A stretch of 9,759 nucleotides of DNA from positions 1-9,759 of the forward strand of contig CAUHGY010000070.1 in the NCBI GenBank assembly GCA_959605945.1, in the 5' to 3' direction. The position numbers were made by a program, and so were the translations under genes. Shown piece by piece: positions 1 through 6,495 of the stretch. Every line of letters begins with the position of its first letter. Position 1 is the first letter of the stretch. Origin of the DNA: an uncultured Clostridia bacterium (lineage in GTDB: Bacteria > Bacillota > Clostridia > Christensenellales > Borkfalkiaceae). The notes beneath the pieces are model-generated. The model was not told the origin of the DNA and made no database searches. It worked only from the letters and a program-made list of their open reading frames with translations.

Positions 1-473
1 ATACACGACCAAAGCTGGGGCAGTTCGTCAAGTCTGGTTTTGCGCAGAAATCTGCCGAAAGGATAAATCCTGTCATCACTGTCTCCGCCGGACCACTGCG
101 CCCCGTTTTTTTCAGCGTCAACCCTCATCGACCTGAACTTAGGTATCTTTATTTTTCTGCCGTTATAGCCGAGCCTTTCCTGCACGTAAAAAACAGGCCC
201 CTTTGACGAACATTTGATAATTATGCTTATAACAAGCATTACGGGCAGCAAAGCTATAAGCGCAATCAACCCCGTTAAAAAATCAAAAGTCCTTTTTAAA
301 AACGAATAAAAATATTTCTTTTTTACGGAGCCTATATCTTCGATAAAAAACTCCTGCTCGTGTTCGAAAGGCATAATAAGCGTTTTTTCATTTCCGGAAG
401 CCGCCGCATTCATTTCATAACCGCCAAAAGATTCTTTATCCGTTTCAACAATAACGCCTTTATCCGTTCCCAT
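1..473 (-). CDS. Polyprenyl-phosphate sugar-phosphate transferase (partial, C-terminus off the window)
   Basis: This enzyme should transfer a sugar 1-phosphate from a nucleotide sugar to undecaprenyl phosphate, the membrane step that starts exopolysaccharide, capsule or glycan synthesis. The 157 visible codons show the family signature (bacterial sugar transferase, PF02397) in order: KRTFD at 60-64, a hydrophobic membrane segment at about 66-87, GPVFYVQERLG at 92-102, KFRSM at 112-116, and RKTRLDELPQLW at 144-155. D149-E150 matches the catalytic Asp-Glu dyad known from PglC-type enzymes. Only about 55 residues precede KRTFD, so this is the small monotopic type and lacks the multi-membrane N-terminal half of WbaP. 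The frame runs off the left edge. The start is uncertain: ATG at 473 lies 19 nt from the best Shine-Dalgarno (AGGAG, 493-497), while an in-frame ATG at 509 lies upstream of it. Sugar specificity cannot be told. Confidence in the family is high. Confidence 0.9.
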   Translation of the reverse strand, partial: MGTDKGVIVETDKESFGGYEMNAAASGNEKTLIMPFEHEQEFFIEDIGSVKKKYFYSFLKRTFDFLTGLIALIALLPVMLVISIIIKCSSKGPVFYVQERLGYNGRKIKIPKFRSMRVDAEKNGAQWSGGDSDDRIYPFGRFLRKTRLDELPQLWSC

Positions 474-628
474 ACTTTTCTTAATTATCTTACTCCTGCC
501 GGCATACATAATTTATCATCGGCAAAAAATTTGCCTGCAAGGGTATTTTATGCCGTGATTCAACGGCGCAGGCGTACCGCGCTGCGCGGGAGACGGACAG
601 TCTCCCAAAGACCCGTATAAGTCTTTCT
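474..628 (-). other. Hairpin-rich 5' leader of the sugar transferase
   Basis: The predicted transcript starts near 628 and runs about 155 nt before ATG 473. Reading the minus strand, several self-complementary blocks follow one another: 607-612 with 621-626 (6 bp), GGGAGAC/GTCTCCC at 588-594 with 600-606 (7 bp, loop 5), GCGCAG/CTGCGC at 566-571 with 582-587 (6 bp plus an inner 3 bp), a weak 4-bp stem at 553-566, and GGCAAA/TTTGCC at 521-526 with 530-535. The last one is followed by AGGAG at 493-497. None is a classical terminator with a following U run. I match it to no known riboswitch family. It could be a cis-regulatory RNA or simply a structured leader. Confidence 0.45.
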
Positions 629-634
629 GCGTCC

Positions 635-663
635 ATTATACCACAAAGTCTTATGCTTTTCAA
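635..663 (-). promoter_or_regulatory. Sigma-A promoter for the sugar transferase
   Basis: On the minus strand there is TTGAAA (658-663), a 17-nt spacer and a perfect TATAAT (635-640). This predicts a transcript start near 628 and drives the structured leader and the sugar transferase. The position between two divergent genes supports it. Confidence 0.8.
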
Positions 664-785
664 CAAAATATTCCCGATTTGCCTTAAAACTTCAATACCG
701 ATATAACATTGTCGATTTTTAAGCATTTCGATAAATAACTTTGACGGACAACACACTTATTTTATCAAAAATGCACAGTTTGCTA

Positions 786-814
786 TTGATTTTTTCATAT
801 AATTATGTTAGAAT
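786..814 (+). promoter_or_regulatory. Sigma-A promoter for the DUF1508 membrane protein
   Basis: TTGATT (786-791), a 17-nt spacer and TAGAAT (809-814) with an extended-10 TG at 806-807. The start codon lies 40 nt downstream, behind AAGGAG at 841-846 with a 7-nt spacer. Confidence 0.7.
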
Positions 815-853
815 GATAATAATAATAAAGAAAATATAAAAAGGAGAGCAGTT

Positions 854-2074
854 ATGGGTGAATTTTTTAAAAACGCATGGGCATTTATACAGACAAACTG
901 GATCTGGTTTGTCGTGGGCGCCGTGGCGCTCATCGCGCTCATGATAATCATTTCATCGATATCGAGAGCAAGAAAGAAACGCCGCATTAAAGCAGAACTT
1001 GACGCCAAAATCGCAGCAAAAAGGACTGCGTCAAAGCCGGCCGCTACACCCGAAAGAAACTCCCCCTCCGACGAACAGACGGTGACTGTCGCCGAAAACT
1101 CCGCCCCGATAACGGAAACCGCATACCAAACGGCAGATAATACCGAAAATTCTTCCGAAGCGGATTTTTCGGAAACCGACAACGCGCATGCGACGGATGA
1201 TGAAGCGCAAAATGATATGAGTTCTGCCGCAAATCAACCTGCGGAAACACAAAAAGAGAGCGAAGAAGAACAGAAAACCGAGTCTGCCAAAACCACGGAA
1301 AAAAATACGAAAACTCTTTCAAAGGAAAATACGAAAAGCCAGAAAAAACAACTCAAAAACGTCGGCAGGTGGACAATAGCCATCAAGGCAAAAGGAGAAT
1401 ATACGGCCACGCTTGCCGCGAACAACGGAGAAGTGATGCTTTCCAGCGAAACGTATACGACAGAAGAGGGCGCAAGGAACGGTATTGCGACAATTATCAA
1501 CGGCGTAGCAAACGGCAAGTTTATAATTTACTGCGACAAAAACGGAAATTATTATTACAAACTGAAAAGTACGGGAAACCGTTTGCTGTGCGTGGGTGAA
1601 ATTTATAAATCCAAAGATCAGTGTCTGAAAGCGGTGGAAACGGTAAAGCGCATTGCCGCACAGGCTTCTATATCCGACGTATTGCAGGAAGGTACGGAAT
1701 ACGTCGAATATACTCCTATCAAAGTTGACGGATATGAAGCGAAAAAAGGTCTTCTCGGCAAATGGAGAGTGGAAAAAACCGAGAGCGGCAACTATTCGGC
1801 AAAACTTTACGCGTCGAACGGTCAGCTTATGCTTGCGACAGAAGAAGTTGCGCTTTTAAAATCGGCGGAAAAAGCCATCGAATCTGTCAGAAAAAATTCG
1901 CTTGCCGGCAACTTCATAATCGACAGAGACAAATTCGGCAGATACTACTATAAACTCCGCAACGCGCAAAAATCGGTTATCTGCATCGGCGAAGCCTACG
2001 ATACTTTCGAGTCATGCGTCAATGCTCTCGAATCGGTAAGAAGATTTGCGGCGACAGCCGTCTATAAAGAGTAA
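854..2074 (+). CDS. Membrane-anchored protein with four DUF1508 (YegP-like) repeats
   Basis: 406 residues. One membrane segment spans about 16-36 and is followed by a very basic RARKKRR stretch, so by the positive-inside rule the bulk of the protein should be cytoplasmic. Residues about 60-165 are a low-complexity linker rich in Ser, Thr, Glu, Lys and Ala. The rest is two tandem pairs of DUF1508-like units. Units at 171-216 and 302-347 share G-[RK]-W then Y-x-A-x-L-x-A-x-N-G; units at 220-268 and 351-399 share G-x-F-I-I and YYYKL, with a conserved Cys in each. The fold is known from small YegP-type proteins; its molecular role is not established, so I assign none. The start is fixed by AAGGAG 7 nt upstream. 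It is a single-gene unit with its own promoter and terminator. The domain call is from pattern recognition and is fairly secure. Confidence 0.85.
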   Translation: MGEFFKNAWAFIQTNWIWFVVGAVALIALMIIISSISRARKKRRIKAELDAKIAAKRTASKPAATPERNSPSDEQTVTVAENSAPITETAYQTADNTENSSEADFSETDNAHATDDEAQNDMSSAANQPAETQKESEEEQKTESAKTTEKNTKTLSKENTKSQKKQLKNVGRWTIAIKAKGEYTATLAANNGEVMLSSETYTTEEGARNGIATIINGVANGKFIIYCDKNGNYYYKLKSTGNRLLCVGEIYKSKDQCLKAVETVKRIAAQASISDVLQEGTEYVEYTPIKVDGYEAKKGLLGKWRVEKTESGNYSAKLYASNGQLMLATEEVALLKSAEKAIESVRKNSLAGNFIIDRDKFGRYYYKLRNAQKSVICIGEAYDTFESCVNALESVRRFAATAVYKE

Positions 2075-2098
2075 GAATAATCGTTTTCAAATAAATTT

Positions 2099-2141
2099 GC
2101 CCCTTCGGCGTCCGCTTATGCGGACGCCGAAGGGGCTTTTT
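2099..2141 (+). terminator. Strong intrinsic terminator after the DUF1508 gene
   Basis: A perfect 17-bp stem (2099-2115 with 2120-2136) with a TTAT loop is followed by five Ts. It begins 24 nt after the stop. The gene on the other side converges on it; the minus-strand side has only a broken T-rich tract, so two-way termination is possible but less certain. Confidence 0.93.
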
Positions 2142-2385
2142 CATTTTGTATCTCTAATCAGAGAGCTGAGTTTTTATATTCCGCCGACTAAATATACGTA
2201 TTTCGGCATTGCTGCGCAGAACGCCGCTGCAATATATTTTTGCGGTTTTATCACTATGCTTTAAGCTGCCTGCCGTTTCCGACGGCTGACGGTGCGGCGA
2301 CGGCGGAGCATATTGATAATAATGTTTTATCCGCTTTCATTTTTATCAAACGACAATAATTTACGCGAAATATTACGAACAGCGG
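2142..2385. other. Intergenic gap without a recognisable gene
   Basis: Between the terminator and the convergent glycoside hydrolase stop I see no gene-like frame with a ribosome binding site. There is a short TCTCT/AGAGA hairpin near 2150 and a GC-rich inverted repeat (GCCGT/ACGGC) near 2272. Neither is followed by a T run that would make it a terminator for the minus-strand gene. Confidence 0.5.
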
Positions 2386-3531
2386 TTATTTTACGCGTAT
2401 CGGAAGCGGTATTTCACACATTCCGACCTTTCGGTCCAGATGGTCTATGCCGTCTCCGTCGATTGCGTCGAAAAACATACAAAGGGTTTTTTCATCTTTT
2501 TTGATAACGGCAGCCATACCTATCGCGCCTTTCGCCCAGCTGCTCATTTCCGCATCGAACGCCACGGCGCGGTTTTCGGGATCCCAATGGTCAATATCTT
2601 TGGTCCAGTATACCCACACGGAGTTCGTGTATAAATTATCGTGTATGTGGTTGGTAAACAACCAGTAAATCCCCGTGCTTTCTTCGTAAAATATATCGGT
2701 GTTCTCAATGTCGTGTTCGGGCGGAAACAGCGGACCGGGAACTTTTTCCCAGAAGTTGCCTTCCCCCTGTTTTTTCGCATGATCGTCGGAAGCCGTGAGA
2801 TCGTCTGTTTTGGCGATACCCAGCGAACGCGAATCGACTTCCGTGCTGATGACCCTGCCTTTTACAATCTCTCTTTTAACCGCGCGGCTGCCGCTGTAAA
2901 ACATTATAAATTTTTTTTCGCCGTTATTTTCTTTCCATTTGGGGTTTCTTATGACCACCCCCGCCGAAGCGGTGGCATCATCCCATTCGCCGGGTTTCCC
3001 GACAGGAAAACAGACGTGCCTTGCACAGCCCGGTTTATCGACATGCTTTATCCACGGGCCGTCGAGCGTTTCGGCTTCCGCAAACAGAGTATAATACCCG
3101 GGAGACGGAATTCCTTCGTCCGAACAGTCTTCCGCACCGCAATAAAAGCTGTACCAATGCCCGTTCTCGGCGACCGGCCAGGGCGAACATATGCCGCAGA
3201 AATCCTTATAGTCTTCCGCATTGCCGTCCGGATGGAGAATAGCGGAACACGGAACTTTCGGCCCCACTTTCTTCCAGTGTACGAGATCCTCGCTTACCGC
3301 AGAACAAGGCGTCCAATAGCAATCGGGTTTTTTGCCCGGCATAATGCCGTCGTAAGATAAATAGTATAACCCCTTTTTCGCCCCGAAAATTTCGCGGCTG
3401 ACAACAACGTCTTTCATCCCCCCTCCGTCCCAACGGTACATAGCTTCGCCTTCTTTATCGGGTGCAAGAACTATACCGCGGTCTTTTACCCCGACAACTC
3501 TTTTCATACCGGTTTCGGCTTTAGATAACAT
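2386..3531 (-). CDS. Five-bladed beta-propeller glycoside hydrolase (GH43/GH32/GH130-like fold)
   Basis: 381 residues. The repeating blade pattern of this glycosidase fold is visible: YYLSYDG at 56-62, then AVSEDLVHWKKVGP at 78-91, WYSFYCGAE at 126-134, EWDDATASAGVVIRNP at 182-197, FIMFYSGS at 208-215, SLGIAKTDDL at 236-245, ENTDIFYEE at 276-284 and VYWTKDIDHWDPENRA at 307-322. Acidic candidates for catalysis exist (for example D35, D184/D185, E276/D279), but I cannot assign roles or a CAZy family. There is no signal peptide and there are eleven cysteines, so it is probably cytoplasmic and acts on imported oligosaccharides. No transporter or sugar kinase lies next to it. The start is ATG 3531: the AAGGAG at 3541-3546 touches the upstream ATG at 3540 but stands 9 nt from this one. 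It may also be an uncharacterised propeller family. Confidence 0.75.
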   Translation of the reverse strand: MLSKAETGMKRVVGVKDRGIVLAPDKEGEAMYRWDGGGMKDVVVSREIFGAKKGLYYLSYDGIMPGKKPDCYWTPCSAVSEDLVHWKKVGPKVPCSAILHPDGNAEDYKDFCGICSPWPVAENGHWYSFYCGAEDCSDEGIPSPGYYTLFAEAETLDGPWIKHVDKPGCARHVCFPVGKPGEWDDATASAGVVIRNPKWKENNGEKKFIMFYSGSRAVKREIVKGRVISTEVDSRSLGIAKTDDLTASDDHAKKQGEGNFWEKVPGPLFPPEHDIENTDIFYEESTGIYWLFTNHIHDNLYTNSVWVYWTKDIDHWDPENRAVAFDAEMSSWAKGAIGMAAVIKKDEKTLCMFFDAIDGDGIDHLDRKVGMCEIPLPIRVK

Positions 3532-3540
3532 AACCAGCAT

Positions 3541-3546
3541 CTCCTT
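3541..3546 (-). promoter_or_regulatory. Ribosome binding site that sets the glycoside hydrolase start
   Basis: AAGGAG on the minus strand has zero spacing to ATG 3540 and 9 nt to ATG 3531. This favours the second ATG and shortens the protein by three residues. Confidence 0.75.
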
Positions 3547-3571
3547 TATAAATTTTTATCGCTCTGACGTC

Positions 3572-3600
3572 ATTATACCATTGACCAAACTCGCTTTCAA
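3572..3600 (-). promoter_or_regulatory. Sigma-A promoter for the glycoside hydrolase
   Basis: TTGAAA (3595-3600), a 17-nt spacer and TATAAT (3572-3577) on the minus strand. The same hexamers and spacing drive the sugar transferase. The predicted leader is only about 35 nt. Confidence 0.82.
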
Positions 3601-3675
3601 TGTTTTAAAATGACACAAAAATTACACCCGCGTCCTCTTTTACCAATAAATAATATGCAAAAATATATTATAGAT

Positions 3676-3704
3676 CTTTTTATTTTATTATATTTATCCA
3701 AAAC
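3676..3704. repeat. AT-rich direct repeat, copy 1
   Basis: A 29-bp unit that recurs at 3735-3763 with one mismatch. The first 24 bases are identical and consist mostly of T tracts broken by single A residues, ending in TTTATCC. The copies start 59 bp apart. They lie in the gap between the glycoside hydrolase promoter and the DegV terminator. Confidence 0.85.
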
Positions 3705-3734
3705 CCAACGTTTTGCCGTCAGCGTTCTTTCATT

Positions 3735-3763
3735 CTTTTTATTTTATTATATTTATCCGAAAC
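3735..3763. repeat. AT-rich direct repeat, copy 2
   Basis: Second copy of the unit at 3676-3704; the single difference is A to G at position 25 of the unit. Each copy holds a minus-strand TATAAT, but no matching -35 box was found at the right distance, so I do not call these promoters. Confidence 0.85.
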
Positions 3764-3819
3764 TGCAAATATAATTGCAAAATTCGGTCCCGCGGGTTTT
3801 CCGCCCGCAAATTTCTTTT

Positions 3820-3854
3820 AAAAAACCGGCCGCTGTTACCACAAGCGGCCGGTT
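3820..3854 (-). terminator. Intrinsic terminator of the DegV-family gene
   Basis: An 11-bp GC-rich stem (3824-3834 with 3844-3854, loop of 9) is followed on the minus strand by a run of Ts ending at 3820. It lies 78 nt after the DegV stop. The plus-strand side has no T run, so it works for the minus strand. Confidence 0.88.
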
Positions 3855-3931
3855 AAACTATTATTCAATTGCTTAAATGTTTTTTCACTCACAAAATATT
3901 CCGCTTCCGATAAACCCGACGGGAAAGGCGC

Positions 3932-4780
3932 TCAGCAGTTACCGCCGTCGTTGAAATAAAGGATACCCATGGTATTTGCACCGCAATGACTTGCAATCGT
4001 GCATCCCGCATGCGTTTCGTAAATATTTTTAAATCCTGCGCTGCGGCAGGCTGCATAAGCCGCGTCAAGCATCTCTTCGGTAGCAGTGGTATAAGTTATA
4101 AAAACCATATCCAAATCGGGGTTGTTGTAATCATTCAAAACGTCTGCGCAATATTTTTCCATGACGGCCCCCATATTTCCGCGGTACTTTTTATCCATGC
4201 CCATTTTGCCGTCTTTCAAAACTATTCTCGGGCGGATTTTGAATATATTGGCGCCCAGAAGCTGCAGGCTGTTACATCTTCCGCCTTTATAAAGATAATC
4301 GAGCCGCTCGATAACAAAGCTTGCCTGCACTTTTTCCGCCCTTGCCTGGGTTTTTTTCTGTATTTCCTCCGGAGCGACGCCGGCGTCCGCGAGTTTTTTT
4401 GCATAGAGTACCAAAAGCCCTATTCCGGTAGAAAGAGACCGGCTGTCGACAACATACACGCCTTTTACGTTTTCCGCCGCTCTGAAAGCGTTGCCGCACG
4501 AAGACGTGATTCCGCCCGAAAGGCAGATATGGATTACGGCATCGTAATCTTTTCTGAGATTTTCAAAATATTCTGTATATTCGAATTCGTTCAAAGCGTT
4601 GGTTTTGGGCAGCACCCCCGTCTTGTCTACGCGGGCGAAAAGTTCTTCTGCGGAAAAGTCGCCGTCAATAAATTCTTCGCCGTTGAGAACGATATGATAC
4701 GGAATGACTTTTATGTCGTTTTGTTCTATGAGTTCCTTGGTAAGGTCGTTTGTAGATTCCGCCGAAACGGCTATTTTCAT
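3932..4780 (-). CDS. DegV-family fatty-acid-binding protein (FakB-like)
   Basis: 282 residues, the usual length of the family. DegV proteins bind one fatty acid; the FakB members present it to the kinase FakA, which makes acyl phosphate for phospholipid synthesis. Seen here: an N-terminal MKIAVSAEST, PKTN at 58-61 (T60), ICLSGGITSSCGNA at 85-98 (S88), RLDYLYKGGRCNSLQLLGA at 159-177, and HAGCTIASHCGA at 257-268 (H265). T60, S88 and H265 fall where FakB proteins hold the fatty-acid carboxylate. The start is ATG 4780, with a GGGG-type site (4788-4792) 7 nt upstream. An ATG 16 codons earlier (4828) would lie almost at the predicted transcript start and lacks a binding site. No fakA is in the window, so the partner is inferred. 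It is a single-gene unit with its own promoter and terminator. Confidence 0.92.
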   Translation of the reverse strand: MKIAVSAESTNDLTKELIEQNDIKVIPYHIVLNGEEFIDGDFSAEELFARVDKTGVLPKTNALNEFEYTEYFENLRKDYDAVIHICLSGGITSSCGNAFRAAENVKGVYVVDSRSLSTGIGLLVLYAKKLADAGVAPEEIQKKTQARAEKVQASFVIERLDYLYKGGRCNSLQLLGANIFKIRPRIVLKDGKMGMDKKYRGNMGAVMEKYCADVLNDYNNPDLDMVFITYTTATEEMLDAAYAACRSAGFKNIYETHAGCTIASHCGANTMGILYFNDGGNC

Positions 4781-4837
4781 AATTATACCCCTGCCTGTCG
4801 TTTTTTCTCTATGCGTCTCAAAACGCATATATAAAGT

Positions 4838-4866
4838 ATTCTAACATTATATGCGCTAAAAGTAAA
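4838..4866 (-). promoter_or_regulatory. Probable promoter of the DegV-family gene
   Basis: TTTACT (4861-4866), 17 nt and TAGAAT (4838-4843) on the minus strand, with an extended-10 TG. The predicted start near 4831 gives a leader of about 50 nt to ATG 4780. A second TATAAT lies just upstream but has no good -35 box. Confidence 0.55.
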
Positions 4867-4919
4867 TTGTTTTAAATAAACTTTTTTAGTCCCGCAAATG
4901 AAATTATAGACGCAAACAC

Positions 4920-4949
4920 TTGCCTTTGCCGTGGGTTTAGTGATATTAT
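4920..4949 (+). promoter_or_regulatory. Probable promoter of the AspRS gene
   Basis: TTGCCT (4920-4925), an 18-nt spacer and TATTAT (4944-4949) with an extended-10 TG at 4941-4942. It is about 36 nt upstream of the AspRS start. The -35 box is weak, so the extended -10 probably matters. Confidence 0.5.
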
Positions 4950-4985
4950 TTTTAAAACACATTCAGCAGAACGGAGACAGAGATA

Positions 4986-6320
4986 ATGATAAAAATCAAC
5001 GGCAATCTTCGCCAAAACATCGCGTTCAAAGATTTTGCAAAATATGACGGTCAGATCGTCACCGTCAGCGGTTATATTCACCGCATAAGAGAAATGACGG
5101 GTTTTTCTTTCGTAATTCTCCGCACGGCAAGAGACACCGTGCAATGCGTTTACGCACCCGAATTTTCAGACTACCGCTGGGACGATAAACTTAAAGAAGA
5201 AGCGTGCGTCAAAGTCAGCGGCAAAGTGGTTTCCAGCAAAGACGCCAAAGGCAACGACAGATTCGAATTACAGATCCACAATATTGAAATTCTGTCTCTC
5301 CCGGCGGAAACACTTCCGATCGTCATAAATAAGAAAAAACTTGACAATATTCAGTTAAACACCGTTCTCGATCTCCGTCCCGTTTCATTGAGAAACCCCG
5401 CCGAACGCGCCATTTTTAAGATACAGGAAGGCATACAGCGCGGTTTCCGTGACTTTCTGACAGCCAACAATTTTACCGAAATTCATTCACCGAAAATCAA
5501 TTATGCCGGCGCTGAAGGCGGCACCAACGTCTTTAAGCTCGACTATTTCGGCAAACAAGTCTATCTTGCCCAATCACCGCAGCTGTATAAACAGGCGCTC
5601 GTAGGCGTGTTTGAACGCGTTTTCGAAATCGCACCCGTGTTCCGCGCCGAACATCACGACACGTCGCGCCATCTGAACGAATATATATCAATGGATTTCG
5701 AAATGGGTTTTATAGACGGTTTCGAAGATATAATGAACATGGAGACCGGCACCCTCAAGTATATAATGAATCTGCTGAAAAACGAATATTCCGAAGAAAT
5801 AGCGCTTCTTCATGCGGATATACCCGAAATAGACGAAATACCCTGCATAAAATTTATGGATGCCAAAAAGCTGCTGACGGAAAAATTCAAATACAAGCCG
5901 TCCGACATGAAAGACTTCGACCCCGAAGAAGAGCAGCTTTTGGGAAAATACGCCAAGAAAGAATTTAACAGCGACTTTATTTTCGTCACGCACTACCCGT
6001 CTGTCAAACGTCCCTTCTATACCATGGACGATCCGGCGGACCCCGAATACACTCTGAGTTTCGACCTTCTTTTCAGAGGCCTGGAAATAACGTCGGGAGG
6101 CCAGCGCGTACACGATTACGGCGAACAGGTCGCAAAAATGAAAAAGTGCGGCATGAACCCCGATGATTTTGAAACTTATCTTATGTTTCATAAATACGGC
6201 GCGCCCCCGCACGGCGGACTGGGCCTGGGGCTGGAAAGACTGACCATGCATCTTCTCGGATTCAAAAACGTGCGCGAAGCCACAATGTTTCCGAGAGACA
6301 TAAACAGAGTTACCCCGTAA
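4986..6320 (+). CDS. aspS: Aspartate--tRNA(Asp/Asn) ligase, archaeal-type, likely non-discriminating
   Basis: 444 residues, the short archaeal-type AspRS without the insertion domain of the roughly 590-residue bacterial enzyme. It charges tRNA with aspartate in the cytosol. An OB-fold anticodon domain spans about 1-110 and the class II catalytic core about 135-444. QSPQLYKQ at 196-203 marks aspartate rather than asparagine specificity. Motif 2 is around FRAEHHDTSRHLNEY at 219-233, SFDLLFRGLEITSGGQRVH is at 358-376, and motif 3 is GLGLGLERL at 411-419. H32 in GYIHRIRE sits where archaeal discriminating enzymes have Trp, which fits an enzyme that also charges tRNA-Asn. In that case GatCAB would convert Asp-tRNA-Asn to Asn-tRNA-Asn. 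GGAG lies 9 nt before the ATG. The gene is divergent from degV and ends in its own terminator. AsnRS is the closest alternative and is less likely. Confidence 0.93.
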   Translation: MIKINGNLRQNIAFKDFAKYDGQIVTVSGYIHRIREMTGFSFVILRTARDTVQCVYAPEFSDYRWDDKLKEEACVKVSGKVVSSKDAKGNDRFELQIHNIEILSLPAETLPIVINKKKLDNIQLNTVLDLRPVSLRNPAERAIFKIQEGIQRGFRDFLTANNFTEIHSPKINYAGAEGGTNVFKLDYFGKQVYLAQSPQLYKQALVGVFERVFEIAPVFRAEHHDTSRHLNEYISMDFEMGFIDGFEDIMNMETGTLKYIMNLLKNEYSEEIALLHADIPEIDEIPCIKFMDAKKLLTEKFKYKPSDMKDFDPEEEQLLGKYAKKEFNSDFIFVTHYPSVKRPFYTMDDPADPEYTLSFDLLFRGLEITSGGQRVHDYGEQVAKMKKCGMNPDDFETYLMFHKYGAPPHGGLGLGLERLTMHLLGFKNVREATMFPRDINRVTP

Positions 6321-6341
6321 CAAAAAACAATCCGGATATTC

Positions 6342-6385
6342 AACGGCTGTATTAAACTTAAATAATACAGCCGTTGTTATTTTTA
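6342..6385 (+). terminator. Intrinsic terminator of the AspRS gene
   Basis: A 13-bp perfect stem (6342-6354 with 6363-6375, loop of 8) is followed by GTTATTTTT. It starts 22 nt after the stop. The lower half of the stem is GC-rich and the upper half AT-rich. Confidence 0.9.
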
Positions 6386-6429
6386 AATATTAATGCCCGT
6401 TAAAATTTTAAAAATATCTCTTCATCCGT

Positions 6430-6458
6430 TTGACAAATCGGCTTTAACATATTATACT
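6430..6458 (+). promoter_or_regulatory. Sigma-A promoter of the tetR-antiporter operon
   Basis: A perfect TTGACA (6430-6435), a 17-nt spacer and TATACT (6453-6458). The predicted start is near 6465, inside the inverted repeat at 6459-6488. A strong promoter under a repressor site fits autoregulation. Confidence 0.85.
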
Positions 6459-6488
6459 TGGAAACAAAAAAAATAAAATTCGTTTCCA
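6459..6488. promoter_or_regulatory. Inverted repeat at the transcript start, likely TetR operator
   Basis: TGGAAAC (6459-6465), a 16-nt A-rich spacer and GTTTCCA (6482-6488) form a perfect 7-bp inverted repeat. It begins directly after the -10 box and ends 7 nt before the tetR start codon. TetR-family dimers bind such sites and block transcription; many repress themselves. Binding by this protein is inference from position and symmetry. Confidence 0.6.
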
Positions 6489-6495
6489 TTAAAAT

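Noticed and set aside
474..628. Cyclic-di-GMP (GEMM-I) riboswitch in the sugar transferase leader
   Set aside because: A GGCAAA is present, but the rest of the conserved GEMM core is missing, and the GGCAAA is paired in a simple hairpin.
490..756. 88-residue minus-strand frame upstream of the sugar transferase
   Set aside because: It spans the consensus promoter and the hairpin leader, its predicted start lies upstream of that promoter, it has no ribosome binding site, and the translation has no recognisable features.
2641..3360. 239-residue plus-strand frame
   Set aside because: It lies antisense to the glycoside hydrolase, which has clear blade motifs, promoter and ribosome binding site; the plus frame has none.
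3676..3763. CRISPR array
   Set aside because: Only two AT-rich copies, no further repeats, no palindromic repeat ends and no cas genes nearby.
3790..3815. Small GC-rich hairpin (GCGGG/CCCGC) as a second terminator
   Set aside because: The stem is only 5 bp and no clean T run follows on either strand; the stronger hairpin at 3820-3854 already explains termination.
3986..4834. 282-residue plus-strand frame
   Set aside because: Antisense shadow of the DegV-family gene, caused by codon use; no start signal and no family resemblance.
5688..6323. 211-residue minus-strand frame
   Set aside because: Antisense shadow of the AspRS catalytic core.
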